From Halocafeteria seosinensis (Eukaryota; Sar; Bigyra; Bicosoecida): a DNA stretch of 30,342 nucleotides. The position numbers and the translations under genes are program-made. Below the pieces are notes generated by a model. The model was not told the DNA's origin. It ran no database searches and saw only the letters and a list, made by a program, of their open reading frames with translations. Shown one piece after another: positions 10,439-20,644 of this stretch (positions are counted from its first letter, which is position 1; each line of letters opens with the position of its first letter). Location: positions 1 to 30,342 of the forward strand of contig LVLI01000104.1 in NCBI GenBank assembly GCA_001687465.1, written 5' to 3'.

Positions 10439-12196
10439 ATGGGGTCTCCGAGCAACCACAGTGGTTCATGGCCGGATAAAAATGAGAGCGAACGGGGATT
10501 GTTCGATCCGCCTATGCTACCTCTGTCTTCCACGAGCAATGAACCATCGCCTCAAGACTGCTCAGCCTACGTGGTAAGTGGAGATTAGCATATGACAACC
10601 GGGATTGTGCAGTCATGGAGGAATCATCTGCGCTTGCAGACTAGGCACGTGCATCATCAGTTTCCCGGATTTCGCCTCGACAGTGGTTCTGCGAGCCCGA
10701 ACCCTGGTTCGAGAAGATTCATCTCCCCAGCGTATGGAAGGACAACACAAGAAGAGACGACTCCGGTCTCCCGTAGTGCACGGAACAGTGCTGCATCCTT
10801 GGGCGGCATTCCGAATCTGCATGGTACGCCTGCATGCCCTTTGCGCAAGACGAACAATTTGGGTTGATAATGTTTCGGAACACTGTCACCGCAGACTTTG
10901 ACGTTTTCGATGAAGCGAAAAGATTCAGAAGAAATTCGATGGCTGAACAAACTTTTGGGAACGTAAGTAATCGCTGTACTTTCATTCAGATGGCAGCAGT
11001 TATTGATGTTCACTGTCACCCGCATGGCAGCCCGGAAGATCTCGCCGCAACAGCAGCGGTAGAGGGAGTCCTAAGAGGAGACGATCCTCTGGGAAAAGAT
11101 ATGAAGCAGTGGAAAGGAGATATTCCAACATGTCAAGAGACGATGACACACTTCAGCGTATTCAACAGGAACAGCAGTCGAAGCCGGGGGTATGTGCACT
11201 GTTAAAGAGGATTTTCTGCTTATTGCCCGAAACACGAGATACGGTAAGTCTTGTGGATGTGCGGAGCTAAGAACCAAGCTGTACCAGGTTCTTTAATAAA
11301 TAATGATATTCAGAAAATATTTCCGAGCAACGAAGAGAACGGGTCACCAAAACCGCCTAGACCAGTACGTATTTCATTGAATCAACCCGGAACGGTACCT
11401 GTGTGTATGCCTTCCTTCTGGGGCTTCCCATCTACAGAGACGGCATTCTGCGATAACTGAGATCTTGCCTTTTCAAGGGGAAGAAGACGAAGGGAAGCCG
11501 GTTCTGCTCTTGGGACTGGAAGGGACATTGGTGCACAGTTCACTAAAAGAGGTACGCGGACTGTGTTTGTACTATGTGGTCGCATGTTTACTCATGTTAC
11601 TGCTCCTGCAGCCTGCTGGAAAATACGATCTTTGCGTCCCTTTTTCCTTTATGGGAAGGAGTTACCAGGCGTACGTGCAAATTCGTCCTCATGCTGAAAC
11701 GCTCCTTTCCAAATTAAAGAGGAAGTATGAAATCGTCATCTTTACGGACAACCTAAAAGTATACGCAAACCAGGTAATTGACAGATTAAATGCGTCGAAG
11801 TCGATACGGTGGAGACTGTTTCGAGATTCCTGCTCTTACTGCGAAGGAAAATATGTCAAGGACCTCCGCTACCTAGGACGAGACCTGTCTCAGACGATTT
11901 TGATTGACTGTAGTCCTAGTAGTTACAGGTTTCAGCCTGAAAACAGCCTTCCTTGCAGTACATTTCGCGGTAGCCCCTCTGACGAAGAATTTAAGTCCAT
12001 TTGTACTTTTCTGCAAAGCATTCACCGAGGCGTTGACGATGTGAGACCGCTACTAAGAACGTGGACCCAGCAGAATTTCATGCAATGGAAAAATGAGCAT
12101 TCTACATCAACTGAGAGTAGAGATGCAGAAGATCGCGTTCATCTACGTCCTACAGTTTCTCACGAATCAGCGGAACCTGGTGCAGAGCAAGGATGA
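10439..12196 (+). CDS. SCP/FCP1-like HAD phosphatase fold lacking catalytic aspartates, 7 exons
   Basis: Exons 10439-10573, 10640-10823, 10895-10962, 11031-11243, 11314-11364, 11438-11551, 11612-12196; 449 residues. The acceptor at 10612 would also keep the frame and add 9 residues, but would leave a 39-nt intron. The first 215 residues are Ser/Arg-rich and look disordered. From about residue 236 the protein follows small CTD-phosphatases closely: VLLLGLEGTLVHS, YVQIRPHAETLLSKL, YEIVIFTDNLKVYANQVID, LFRDSCSYCEGKYVKDL, LGRDLSQTILIDCSPSSY and FQPENSLP. The nucleophile motif of the family, DxDxT, reads G-L-E-G-T here (residues 243-247): the attacking Asp is Gly and the second Asp is Glu. IDNSP has become IDCSP, while the Lys of YVKDL is kept. 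I therefore predict a pseudophosphatase, possibly binding phospho-peptides or a regulatory partner. The start is the first ATG opening a frame that splices through. Confidence 0.8.
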
Positions 12197-13164
12197 ACGC
12201 GTGCGTTCCATGTAGTTATGCCTGAACTATTAGCATGCGGAGTCTGGGTATCAAGTGCAGTGGGGACTAAGTTTGGTGGCGTGGATAGAGTACTTAAATT
12301 TTTAAGGAACTTCGCGCCCAGATCAAGGAAGAACCGTTGCTAGATATGACATTGCAATCCAAGAAAGGAGTAGAGAGCTCGGTGGAGGCTCACGTCGTAG
12401 CAATTTGTTTCATTTGTGGTCTATGGCGACTTCCAGCTTTCCGTCCCTGATGTCGTTCTGTAAAGACATTGAGACTTCAGACGGTTGTTATGCGTACCTT
12501 TTTAGCAATTGCATACCCCGACTATTTATGCTTCAGCTTGGTCTCTTCTGCGTCTGAACTCTGTTGGTTAGCAGTTGCAGCAAGTGCAGTGTAGTGGCTA
12601 AAGTTGCACAAAATTCATATTGTACAGTGTAGTCATGTGTATATTCAGTCGCTTTGGAAACAATGGCACAATGTATGGTATGTAGATCTGCATTACCGCG
12701 GTATCACTGTATTGTAACCATTGCCTTATGAGCTCCCTACTTCTCTGGCTCCGCATCGAAGCGGTATGTACTTGCGGACATACATACATGTACAACAGTA
12801 GTTGAGACTGCATTTTCGTATACTGTAGATATAAATAACCCAGGGCAACTTTGTTCGTGCGATCCCACAAGCTGGGGAGTGCATTAGAGTGTTTCCTACC
12901 GCGTAATATTCCAGTGCACATGTTACACCAGACCCCACTGCGAGATGCTCCAGGGAATCGAATGGGGGTCCCAACGAGTTGGAAACGACACTGGCACGTG
13001 CGCACTGCGCAACAACCTCAAGTTGAAGTATTTGTGAAGTAGTTGCAACAAGCCGTTAAGGAAGATGAAGAATTCATAGATCGTTTGGAGGCTTTATTAA
13101 GCGCTTGGGTGTGTCTTTTACACTTTTTCTGCGACAATCTGAAGCATTCAAGTACAAAGATACG
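12197..13164. other. Intergenic region upstream of the methyltransferase
   Basis: About 970 nt with many stops in all frames and no recognisable coding exon. The open frame just upstream of 13165 begins with TTG rather than ATG and adds no family-like sequence, so I did not extend the gene. The region should contain the 3' end of the phosphatase-like transcript and the promoter of the methyltransferase. Confidence 0.5.
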
Positions 13165-14148
13165 ATGGCTTACTATGCGAGCGCCTCCTACTGGGAGGAA
13201 AGATACAAAAAGTACGTCCGAAAGAGTTCCTTTCAAATGTTGGATTCTTCTCCCGAGGGATGGCGGGTTCCCTTGGCGTCCCCCGGCCGCCGAATAAGGA
13301 CCTTTTTTGTAGCCTTCCTGGGGGAGAGTTCTCCCTGAGGGCGCTTATATGGGTTTAATGCACTATTATGGTGTATTGGACGTGTGATTCTTGCAGGGAC
13401 CCCGAGCCGTTTGATTGGTATCAAAGATACGCTGGAATCAAGGACCTTGTCCACCAATACATCAAGGAACATGACCATATGCTGATGCTCGGGTGTGGGA
13501 ATTCCAGATTGACAGAGGAAATGTATGATGATGGTAAGTGTCCATAATAATTGCAATTTGGGTTTTGGGAACGAAGAAGAACTCTGTAGGATCTTCGTTG
13601 CTGATCGCGCATTTCATCATGCTCGTGGACTACGATGGCTGCAGGATATAAATCCATTGTGAATATTGACTATTCTAGTGGAGTCATTAAAGCAATGCAA
13701 GAAAAGTACAACGATTACACAGGTCTACAATGTGAGTAGATGGTGTTAGCACATTGATTGGTCGCCTTCCTGTTCTTATCTCCCATCGAGGGTTGAATGT
13801 ACAGGGCATACCATGGATGTGACGTCTTTGGACTTCCCTGACGCAAACTTTGACGCCATTGTTGATAAAGCCACTATGGACTGCCTACTTTGTGGCGAGG
13901 AGAGTACCACTAACGTGTCTAAAATGCTAACTGAGGTATCTCGAGTATTGAAGCCGGAAGGAGCATTCATTGTCATCACCTACGGCACTCCAGAAAACCG
14001 TTTATCTTACCTTGAACAAGAAGAATACCAGTGGTCAGTATCCGTTCATACAGTAGCTAAGCCGGACGTAGGAGCTGCTGCCATTACAGAATCGTCAGAT
14101 GGATCCGGCGTACACTACATCTATGTATGCAAGAAGAAGGCGTCCTAA
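13165..14148 (+). CDS. EEF1AKMT4-like class I SAM-dependent methyltransferase, 4 exons
   Basis: Exons 13165-13211, 13397-13533, 13645-13731, 13805-14148; 204 residues, the normal size for this family. It opens with SYWEERY and, across the first junction, PFDWYQRYAGI, the N-terminal signature of the EEF1AKMT4/METTL13-N group. Motif I, the SAM-binding loop, is MLMLGCGNSRLTEEMYDDGY. Motif II is SIVNIDYSSGVIKAM, followed by TMDVTSLDFPDANFDAIVDK and CLLCGE, then SRVLKPEGAFIVITYG. Family members methylate lysine on translation elongation factor 1A; the target here is inferred from that. The first intron is 185 nt, about 2.5 times the local norm, and contains GC-rich inverted segments. The start ATG sits just before the conserved SYWEERY block. 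Confidence 0.88.
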
Positions 14149-14604
14149 GCTTGGCACTAAGGATGATGTAATTGAATGTTATGCTGGTCCGTGAAGGATA
14201 ACAGCTCGTTTCCGGCTTACACAGTAGTTAGCTGAGGTAGTTACATAGTTCTTGTCTGCCTGTAACCTATTCCATATTTTATGGTGTTGAATGGATTTCG
14301 CAACTACCCTGAGCAACAAGTACGCAAAAATCTTGTTTTCTCTATATTTAGGACAGACTCGGTACGATTTTCACTCGAATGTTGAAGTGAATCGATCAAA
14401 CAAGGAATGTATCATATCATACAATGCCATGTATGGAACTCAATACTGAATGGCCCATTTACCAAGTGGGAACAAGGAACACCCACCTTCCTGATCGCAT
14501 ACAATGATGATTATTTGTGTTTGTTGCCTGGATTATAACATGTACACATTGTTACCTCTATAGATGTACTTATCGGAATATTAAACGTAGAATAGTGCTG
14601 AAAA
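14149..14604. other. Intergenic region between methyltransferase and glycine-cleavage T protein
   Basis: These 456 nt are A/T-rich compared with the flanking exons and have no supportable open frame. They must hold the 3' end of the methyltransferase transcript and the promoter of the next gene, since both are on the plus strand. No specific site stands out. Confidence 0.5.
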
Positions 14605-16423
14605 ATGCTTTCTAAAGTGGTCCGAGCTTCCAGCTGGAGGGGTCTTTCCTCCTCGTTTCCCACTCGTATGATGTTTGTACGTCCTTCTCCCCGTGCCCAG
14701 ATACTTTACACAACATGTATATCTATTATCGAGTGTCGTGTGTATGCCGTGCAGCGCGCAGGAGGAGCAATGAACGTGAAACACTTTGCGGCAGCGGCAG
14801 GGGAATCGTCCCTCCAGGTACGTGGGGAGGAAGCGAAGCCTTAATATACACGGTCGGTCATTGTGTATTTTGACTGCGCAGGTGACAAAGCTCTACGAGC
14901 TTCACGAGCGAAATGAAGCCAAAGTATGTGCCATGTAGTTTGTTGTTTTTGTCAGTTATCGAACTTGGGAATTGTATTTATTTATTGATTGCAGTTTACG
15001 GATTTTGCCGGATACTTGATGCCTGTGCAATACAAAAGCATGGGAATCAAACAAGAGCACCTTCATACTCGCGAGAAAGCGTCCTTCTTTGACGTTAGTC
15101 ACATGGGCCAAGTGCGCTTCAAAGGCAAAGATGCTGCAAAGTTCTTGGAATCCGTGACCACTGGCAATTTCCAAAACTGTCCAGAGGTAAGTCGTTGATG
15201 GATTCTGGAGATGTGTGATACGATCTTCCAGAAATGTCATCATTTCTCTGCAGGGTGAAGGAAGATACACACTGATTACCAACGACAAAGGAGGGATAGT
15301 GGACGATGGAATTATTACCAACGTAGGCGAGTACTTGTAAGTTCTATCCACGGCAGCCTGGATGAAACGTGTGTTTGTATGAAACCATCTTACGGAATCG
15401 CAGTAACTTCGTTATCAACGCCGGGAGGAAGGATGAAGACTTGCGGCACTTGGGTAATAAGCTCAGCGAATTCAGGATGAAAGGTGGCGATGCCACCTTT
15501 GAGCATTTAGAAGAGCAACAGCTCATTGCTCTTCAGGGGCCTGAGGCTATGAACATTCTGCAGCAATTTCTTCCTTCAGATGATCTATCGCAGATGCCCT
15601 TCATGACTGGAAAACATATGCCGGTAAGCATCCTTCTCGTGTAGAATAATCATGCTGACATATCCTTCACTCTCTATGCTTCCTCTTACCGCAGTTCGAT
15701 TGTGGTCACACGCTAGCCGAATTGCTCGTTGTGCGCTGTGGGTATACGGGAGAAGATGGGTTTGAGATAAGCATCCCTCCGGAACACGTAGAGACTGTCG
15801 TCAGCCGCCTAGCAACAGATGAGCGATTGAAACCTGCAGGCTTAGGCGCTCGGGACAGGTAAGCAGTGTGTGCTTCTGCCCTGACTTCTCTTAAACATGG
15901 TGATCACCTAGTGTTTGGCTTCTGCTATCAGTTTGAGACTCGAAGCCGGTCTGTGTCTTTATGGTAACGATATCACTGAGCAAACAACCCCGGTCGAAGC
16001 CGGCTTGATTTTTGCTATCGGTAAGTGTTCCTTTAAGCTGGGATCAATCTCCATGCTGAAAAATCTCTGCAATGCGATTGTACAGCGAAGGACCGCCGCG
16101 ATGTTGGGGGTTTCCCGGGATTCGAGGTGATCAACGAGCAGAGGCAGAATAAAAGCTGGCAGCGGAAGCGGGTTGGTTTGACTGTTAAAGGAGCCCCCGC
16201 AAGAGAAGGAACTGTAGTGTTTGATCCTGAAAGTGGAGAACAAATTGGCGAAGTGACGAGTGGCAGCTTTGGTCCGTCCGTGAATAAGCCAATCGCTATG
16301 GCATACTTGAAGAAAGGGTTCACCAAAGTGGATACCGAAGTCGAGGTGGAAGTTCGAGGGAAGAGAAATAAAGCGGTGGTGACGAAAATGCCCTTCGTTC
16401 AACACAAATACTATAAGCCGTAA
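14605..16423 (+). CDS. gcvT: Aminomethyltransferase, glycine cleavage system T protein, 9 exons
   Basis: Exons 14605-14676, 14755-14817, 14882-14923, 14995-15186, 15254-15336, 15404-15623, 15695-15858, 15932-16020, 16086-16423; 420 residues, family length. The T protein takes the aminomethyl group from the H protein, transfers the one-carbon unit to tetrahydrofolate and releases ammonia in mitochondria. Landmarks: [46 protein letters not shown] (with the catalytic-region Asp), [43 protein letters not shown] and [18 protein letters not shown]. The N-terminus ([17 protein letters not shown]) is basic, hydroxylated and free of acids, as in a mitochondrial presequence. The first intron (14677-14754, 78 nt) is a multiple of three and open, so retention would merely lengthen the presequence; the boundary is less certain than the others. 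The stop is 96 nt from that of the opposing lyase. Confidence 0.95.
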
Positions 16424-16519
16424 ACCGGTTGAAACTATAAATTTCAATGTTGGGTGTGTACTGCTCGCACTGGGTAGTTCTTGTGTTTCTTTTATTGGAT
16501 TAGTACAAATAACACTGAT

Positions 16520-18247
16520 TTATCTACCACCTTTTTGCGAGTTTTTGCTTTTTACTGACATACGGATGTCACAATAGGTCTTGAGAACATCCTCTAGTTG
16601 ATGGTTAGGCAATACGGTGGCCGTCCCGTAAATACCTGCAGTGCCCTCCGCCTTGGTATTGGGATTCTGTCTAACTGTCTCAACGGCCTCCTTGAGATCT
16701 TGGATCCACTCTTCTTTAATGTTGGAGGTTGTTTCTGCAATGCATATGTGGGCTGCAGGAGGAAGCTGTAGAGGATTTACAGACCAACCTTTCTTCGTCA
16801 TTTCGCTGGTAATCGTGTAGATATCTAGGGTGTCACTGGTGAAGCTGACAATGCTGGCATCACAGTCTGTGATTGTTCGAAGATCAGGAATCTTGTTAAT
16901 TTCTCGACAGAGCCAAGTGTGAGTGTCATGAATGTGTCGAGCAACGTTCTGATACCCCTGTTTACCGAGGTGCATCATAGTACCCCAAGCGGCTGCCATG
17001 AGTGCTCCCGACCTCGCTCCTTGAATAGTCGATGTGACGTAGAACCCACCTGCCCAGTCTGTGATCCCATGAATTGTAGCTCTCCTGTACGCATTATCCC
17101 GGAAAACTACGAAGGATGCTCCTTTGGAAGCGAGGCCGTACTTGTGCCCGTCACATGAAATTGATGTAACGCCAGGGACCTCGAAGTCGAAGTTCCTCTC
17201 AGGCGGGAGGAGTCCAAGTTGTTTCAGCGGGGAAAGAAGAAAGCCACCAAGACAGTTATCCACATGAAGCGGGACATTATGTTTTACAGCTAGGTTTCCT
17301 AACGCGGGAATCGGATCAATGACACCGTGGGGGAAGGTTGGAGCAGAAGCAAAAATTGCTATGGTGTTCTTGGTGATATGCGGTTCAACATCCTCTGGAT
17401 GAAGGCGCAAGTCGCCCTTGAGATCCACTTTCTTCAGTTTGATGCCTAAGTAGCCACAAGATTTGTCTATGGCGGGATGAGCGGCCGCGTTACAGATGAT
17501 TTCCGGTGAGTAGTTACCATACTGAGTGCGCGCGTGGTTCCGATAACCAAGGGTCGCCAAAAGGATTGATTCCGTACCTCCAGATGTGAATAGGCCTGCA
17601 CTATTTGCGTCTCCATTGAGCATAGTTTTTACCATGTGAATCATTTCAGCTTCGAACTTGCGCACAGCCGGAAACACTCCAGGATAAAGTGCATTGGTGC
17701 AATTGTAGGTCGCCAGCAACTCGTTTTGAAGATTGGTAAGAATTCCACCTGTATCCGCGGCCGCCAACTATATAACCAATAATACGATATGTGCTGCAAT
17801 GTCGATAAACATACCATCTGCATGATAGATCCCGCCGAATTTCTTGCCCTGGTTTTCCCCGTCATCTCGTTCCTTGAGTTCTTTGGCTTTACCAAGCACT
17901 TCGGAATACGGTATTCCCGTGTCCGGAAGTTCAAAGTTCGCTTCAGGATCACCTTCACCCAGTAAATCTTGCTCAAGTTGATCGAAAGTTTTCTGTTCCT
18001 CGGCTTCCACCACTCCTCGTAATCCAGGAACTGCTTTGGCTCCCGCAATTAAACTTCCCACAGTGCTCTTCACAATTTGTCGTGGACCCATTCGGTACAA
18101 TTTATACGTCGCTCCGCCCACCACCAGCAATGCGAGGGCGTGTTCGACCTGCCGGGCGGCGATCGAATCGGGGGGACAGCCTAAATGCCTGAGAATTCTG
18201 GAAAAGGAAGCGTAAGACTGGTTGGGTAACCCACTGGAGGACGACAT
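16520..18247 (-). CDS. SPL: Sphingosine-1-phosphate lyase, copy 1, 2 exons
   Basis: Exons 18247-17815 and 17748-16520, intron 66 nt; 553 residues against 568 for the human enzyme. It is a fold-type I PLP enzyme of the endoplasmic reticulum that splits sphingosine-1-phosphate into a long-chain aldehyde and phosphoethanolamine, the exit step of sphingolipid breakdown. A single hydrophobic segment lies at about residues 35-51. The catalytic domain shows TSGGTESILLA, APTFPHGVIDPIPAL, PLHVDNCLGGFLLSPL and SISCDGHKYGLASKG, in which Lys347 should bind PLP, then GWSVNPLQLPPAAHICI and AEGTAGIYGTA. All family landmarks I know are present, so the enzyme is probably active. The single intron interrupts the Gly codon after YHADG (phase 1), exactly as in the neighbouring copy, marking the pair as a tandem duplication. 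The upstream 217 nt carry a palindromic AGCCGCC element. Confidence 0.95.
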
Positions 18248-18390
18248 TGTTACGTATTTTGGGTGTCACTGCCGTCGGGAAGCAAACCACAGGACTAAAA
18301 GTAGGACTTTAAACAAACTGGAAATTTCAAGGAATATCTGCACAATGCTGAGATGTAGTAAATTGTATAATTACATGTGTATACCAAGGT

Positions 18391-18413
18391 GGCGGCTAAA
18401 TAACTTAGCCGCC
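18391..18413. promoter_or_regulatory. Palindromic GCC-box-like element upstream of lyase copy 1
   Basis: GGCGGCTAA and TTAGCCGCC form a perfect 9-bp inverted repeat around the loop ATAAC. Its left end is 144 nt upstream of the ATG of lyase copy 1. Each arm contains AGCCGCC, the core bound by AP2/ERF domain proteins in plants. A near-identical inverted repeat lies at the equivalent place before copy 2. It may act as DNA (dimer-binding site) or as an RNA hairpin in the leader. Confidence 0.5.
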
Positions 18414-18464
18414 GTACTCCAAGGCTGCTTCAGTGAACCTTGAACTTGTTGATGGTGGTACCAG

Positions 18465-20221
18465 TTAAGAGTTCTTGGCCTTCACTTTAACCCGAATGTC
18501 ACAATACGTCTTCAGGACATCTTCAAGCTGGCTGTTCGGTAATACAGCTGCAGTGCCATAAATACCGGCGGTGCCCTCTGCTTTTACATCGGGATTTTGC
18601 CGAACTGTTTCAACGCAATTCTTAAGATCCCGAATCCAATCATCCTTGATATTCGTAGTGGTTTCCCCTATACAGATATGCGCCGCAGGTGGAAGTTGCA
18701 ACGCAGTTACACTCCAACCCTTCTTGGTCATTTCGCTGGCGATTCTGTAGATATCTAGCGTGTCACTGGTGAAACTAACGATACTCGCATCGCAATCGGT
18801 GATTGTTCGAAGATCAGGAATCTTATTGATCTCGTTGACGAACCATTTGTGAGTATCCTGCATGTGAACAGCAACGTTTTGGTATCCTTCTTTACCGAGA
18901 TGCATCATGGTAGCCCAGGCTGCAGCCATAACAGCCCCCGACCTAGATCCTTGTACGGTCGACGTAACATAGAAACCTCCGGCCCAATTAGTTATTCCAT
19001 GAATTGTAGCCCTGCGGTACACATTGTCTCGAAACAGCACGAACGATGCACCTTTTGTCGCTAAGCCGTATTTGTGTCCGTCACAGGAAATTGAAGTCAC
19101 TCCCGGCACCTCGAAATCGAAGTTCTTTTCTGGTGGTATAAGACCCAGTTCTTTGAGGGGTGAAAGAAGGAAACCTCCCAGGCAGTTATCCACATGCAGA
19201 GGCACTTTATACTTCAAGGCTAATTGGCCCAAGGCAGGAATTGGGTCGATCACGCCGTGAGGGAATGTCGGAGCGGATGAATATATGGCAATGGTGTTCC
19301 TGTTGATGTACGGTTCTACTTCCTCGGGATGAAGCCTCATATCACCTTTAAGATCCAATTTCACTACTTTCACGTCCAAATAGCCACATGCCTTATCCAA
19401 GGCTGGGTGGGCGGCAGCGTTGCATATGATTTCCGGAGTAAAGTTCCCATACTGAGTGCGGGCGTAATTCCGGTATGCAAGAACCGCCAGGAAAATGGAC
19501 TCGGTCCCTCCAGAAGTATATAGCCCCACACTGTCAGCATTCCCATGTAACATAGTCTTCACCATGGTAATCATTTCGGCCTCAAACTTCCGAATAGCCG
19601 GGAATACTCCAGGATAGAGGGCATTGGTGCAGTTGTACATTGCAAGCAACTCATTTTGGAGCCGAGTCAGGATCCCACCTGCGTGAACAACGAGTGCAAC
19701 CATTGAAAACGCTGCTAAGAAGAAAAGGAAAAACAAGAAGATGATATCTGAGTTTACATACCATCCACGTGATAGATTCCTCCCCATTTCTTGCCCCCAT
19801 TGTTGTCATCGTCTCGCTCCTTCAGTTCCTTCGCTTTTTTGATCAATTCATCATAGGAGACACCTTTTATCGGGAGCTCAAAGTTGGCATCAGGATCTCC
19901 ATCTCCCAGGAGATCCTGCTCCAATTCATCAAAGGTTTTCTGCTCTTCGGCCTCGACAACATTTTTAAGCCCCGGAACCACTTTGGCCACTCCAATCACA
20001 CTTCCTACGACGCTCTTCACAAAGTTTCGAGGGCCACTGGCGCCCATTTTGTACAGCTTGTACGATGCTCCTCCCAGAGCTAAGAGCACATAAATATGCT
20101 CTAAACGTCTGATTGTGGTAGAATCAGGAGGAGACGCTAGACACTGCAAAGAGCTCCATAATGAGCAAACCCCTGTCGGCAGACGCTCCCAATTTCCCGT
20201 GGAAGTAGAGGGTTCCAGCAT
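18465..20221 (-). CDS. SPL: Sphingosine-1-phosphate lyase, copy 2, 2 exons
   Basis: Exons 20221-19762 and 19678-18465, intron 83 nt; 557 residues. The protein matches copy 1 over its whole catalytic part without a gap: TSGGTESIFLAVL, SAPTFPHGVIDPIPALGQL, DNCLGGFLLSPLKELG, SISCDGHKYGLATKG (PLP lysine about residue 356) and WSVTALQLPPAAHIC. Most differences are conservative, while the N-terminal 40 residues and the extreme C-terminus (this copy ends KAKNS) differ. The hydrophobic anchor HIYVLLALGGASYKLY is kept. An in-frame ATG at 20269 would add 16 residues, partly coded by a CT-microsatellite. I prefer 20221 because it gives an N-terminus and a distance to the upstream GCC element similar to copy 1. 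Two active lyases could differ in expression or in preference for long-chain base; the sequence does not say. Confidence 0.94.
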
Positions 20222-20230
20222 ATTTGCTAC

Positions 20231-20248
20231 CTCTCTCTCTCTCTCTCC
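20231..20248. repeat. CT/GA dinucleotide microsatellite
   Basis: About eight to nine CT units in a row on the plus strand. On the minus strand it would be GA-rich leader, or, if translation began at 20269, an Arg-Glu run. Such tracts vary in length between individuals, and a change not divisible by three would break the longer reading frame. That argues mildly for the downstream ATG. Confidence 0.7.
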
Positions 20249-20348
20249 AAGAGACCAACAGGCGTTCACAAACTGTAGCTTGAATTGAATAAATGAGAAG
20301 CAACAAAACCTCTGGGGGATGCGAAATACAAATATTTAAGGGTATTAT

Positions 20349-20370
20349 GGCGGCTATTCTCTGTAGCCGC
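20349..20370. promoter_or_regulatory. Palindromic GCC-box-like element upstream of lyase copy 2
   Basis: GCGGCTA (20350-20356) and TAGCCGC (20364-20370) form a perfect 7-bp inverted repeat around the loop TTCTCTG. With the G at 20349 the left arm is GGCGGCTA, the same octamer as upstream of copy 1. It lies 128 nt upstream of the preferred ATG. Flanking sequence shares no obvious similarity with the copy 1 flank, so conservation is concentrated on the arms. Confidence 0.5.
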
Positions 20371-20644
20371 ACCGCCTGTTGCCCCGAGGGACACGGACAC
20401 GGGAAAAAGAGTTCAAGAAGGGAATCTAACCAAAAATGGCATTTACATAGTTTTTCGTACTCGTTAACTGAGAATGTGATTGCTAGTTCCACGTTGGCGA
20501 AGGAAGGGCAACACAGAGTGATTTGACGTAAAATTCCACCTGAATTGGAATTCCAGTTCATCCCAGACCAGAAACAGCAGAACGATAAGTCGACATACCG
20601 TCGGACAGGCAAGGATTGAGCTATCACTGTGCTGTCTGCGATTA

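Larger units (their letters stand above)
20222..20644. other. Upstream region of lyase copy 2
   Basis: This stretch lies between lyase copy 2 and the possible small membrane-protein gene, both read leftward. It holds a CT-microsatellite (20231-20248), an alternative upstream ATG for the lyase (20269) and the inverted-repeat GCC-box element at 20349-20370. No further gene is supported; short plus-strand frames here lack any coding signature. Confidence 0.5.

Noticed and set aside
10120-10539. 139-codon minus-strand frame antisense to the first phosphatase-like exon
   Set aside because: The plus-strand frame splices coherently into the phosphatase-like gene, while the antisense frame has no recognisable domain and runs through the GC-rich hairpin.
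10963-10989. 27-nt in-frame intron or retained sequence after FGN in the phosphatase-like gene
   Set aside because: It is too short. The 68-nt intron ending at 11030 restores the frame that leads to the catalytic domain, which the other reading does not.
19679-19761. Hydrophobic open frame across the intron of lyase copy 2 (about 25 Phe/Leu/Ile-rich residues)
   Set aside because: It is out of frame with exon 1, and the intron is bounded by GTATGT and CAG at the same codon as in copy 1; the hydrophobicity reflects a pyrimidine-rich tract.
19788-20269. Longer lyase copy 2 N-terminus beginning at 20269
   Set aside because: It is possible, but the extra residues are partly encoded by a CT-microsatellite and have no counterpart in copy 1; it is kept as an alternative only.
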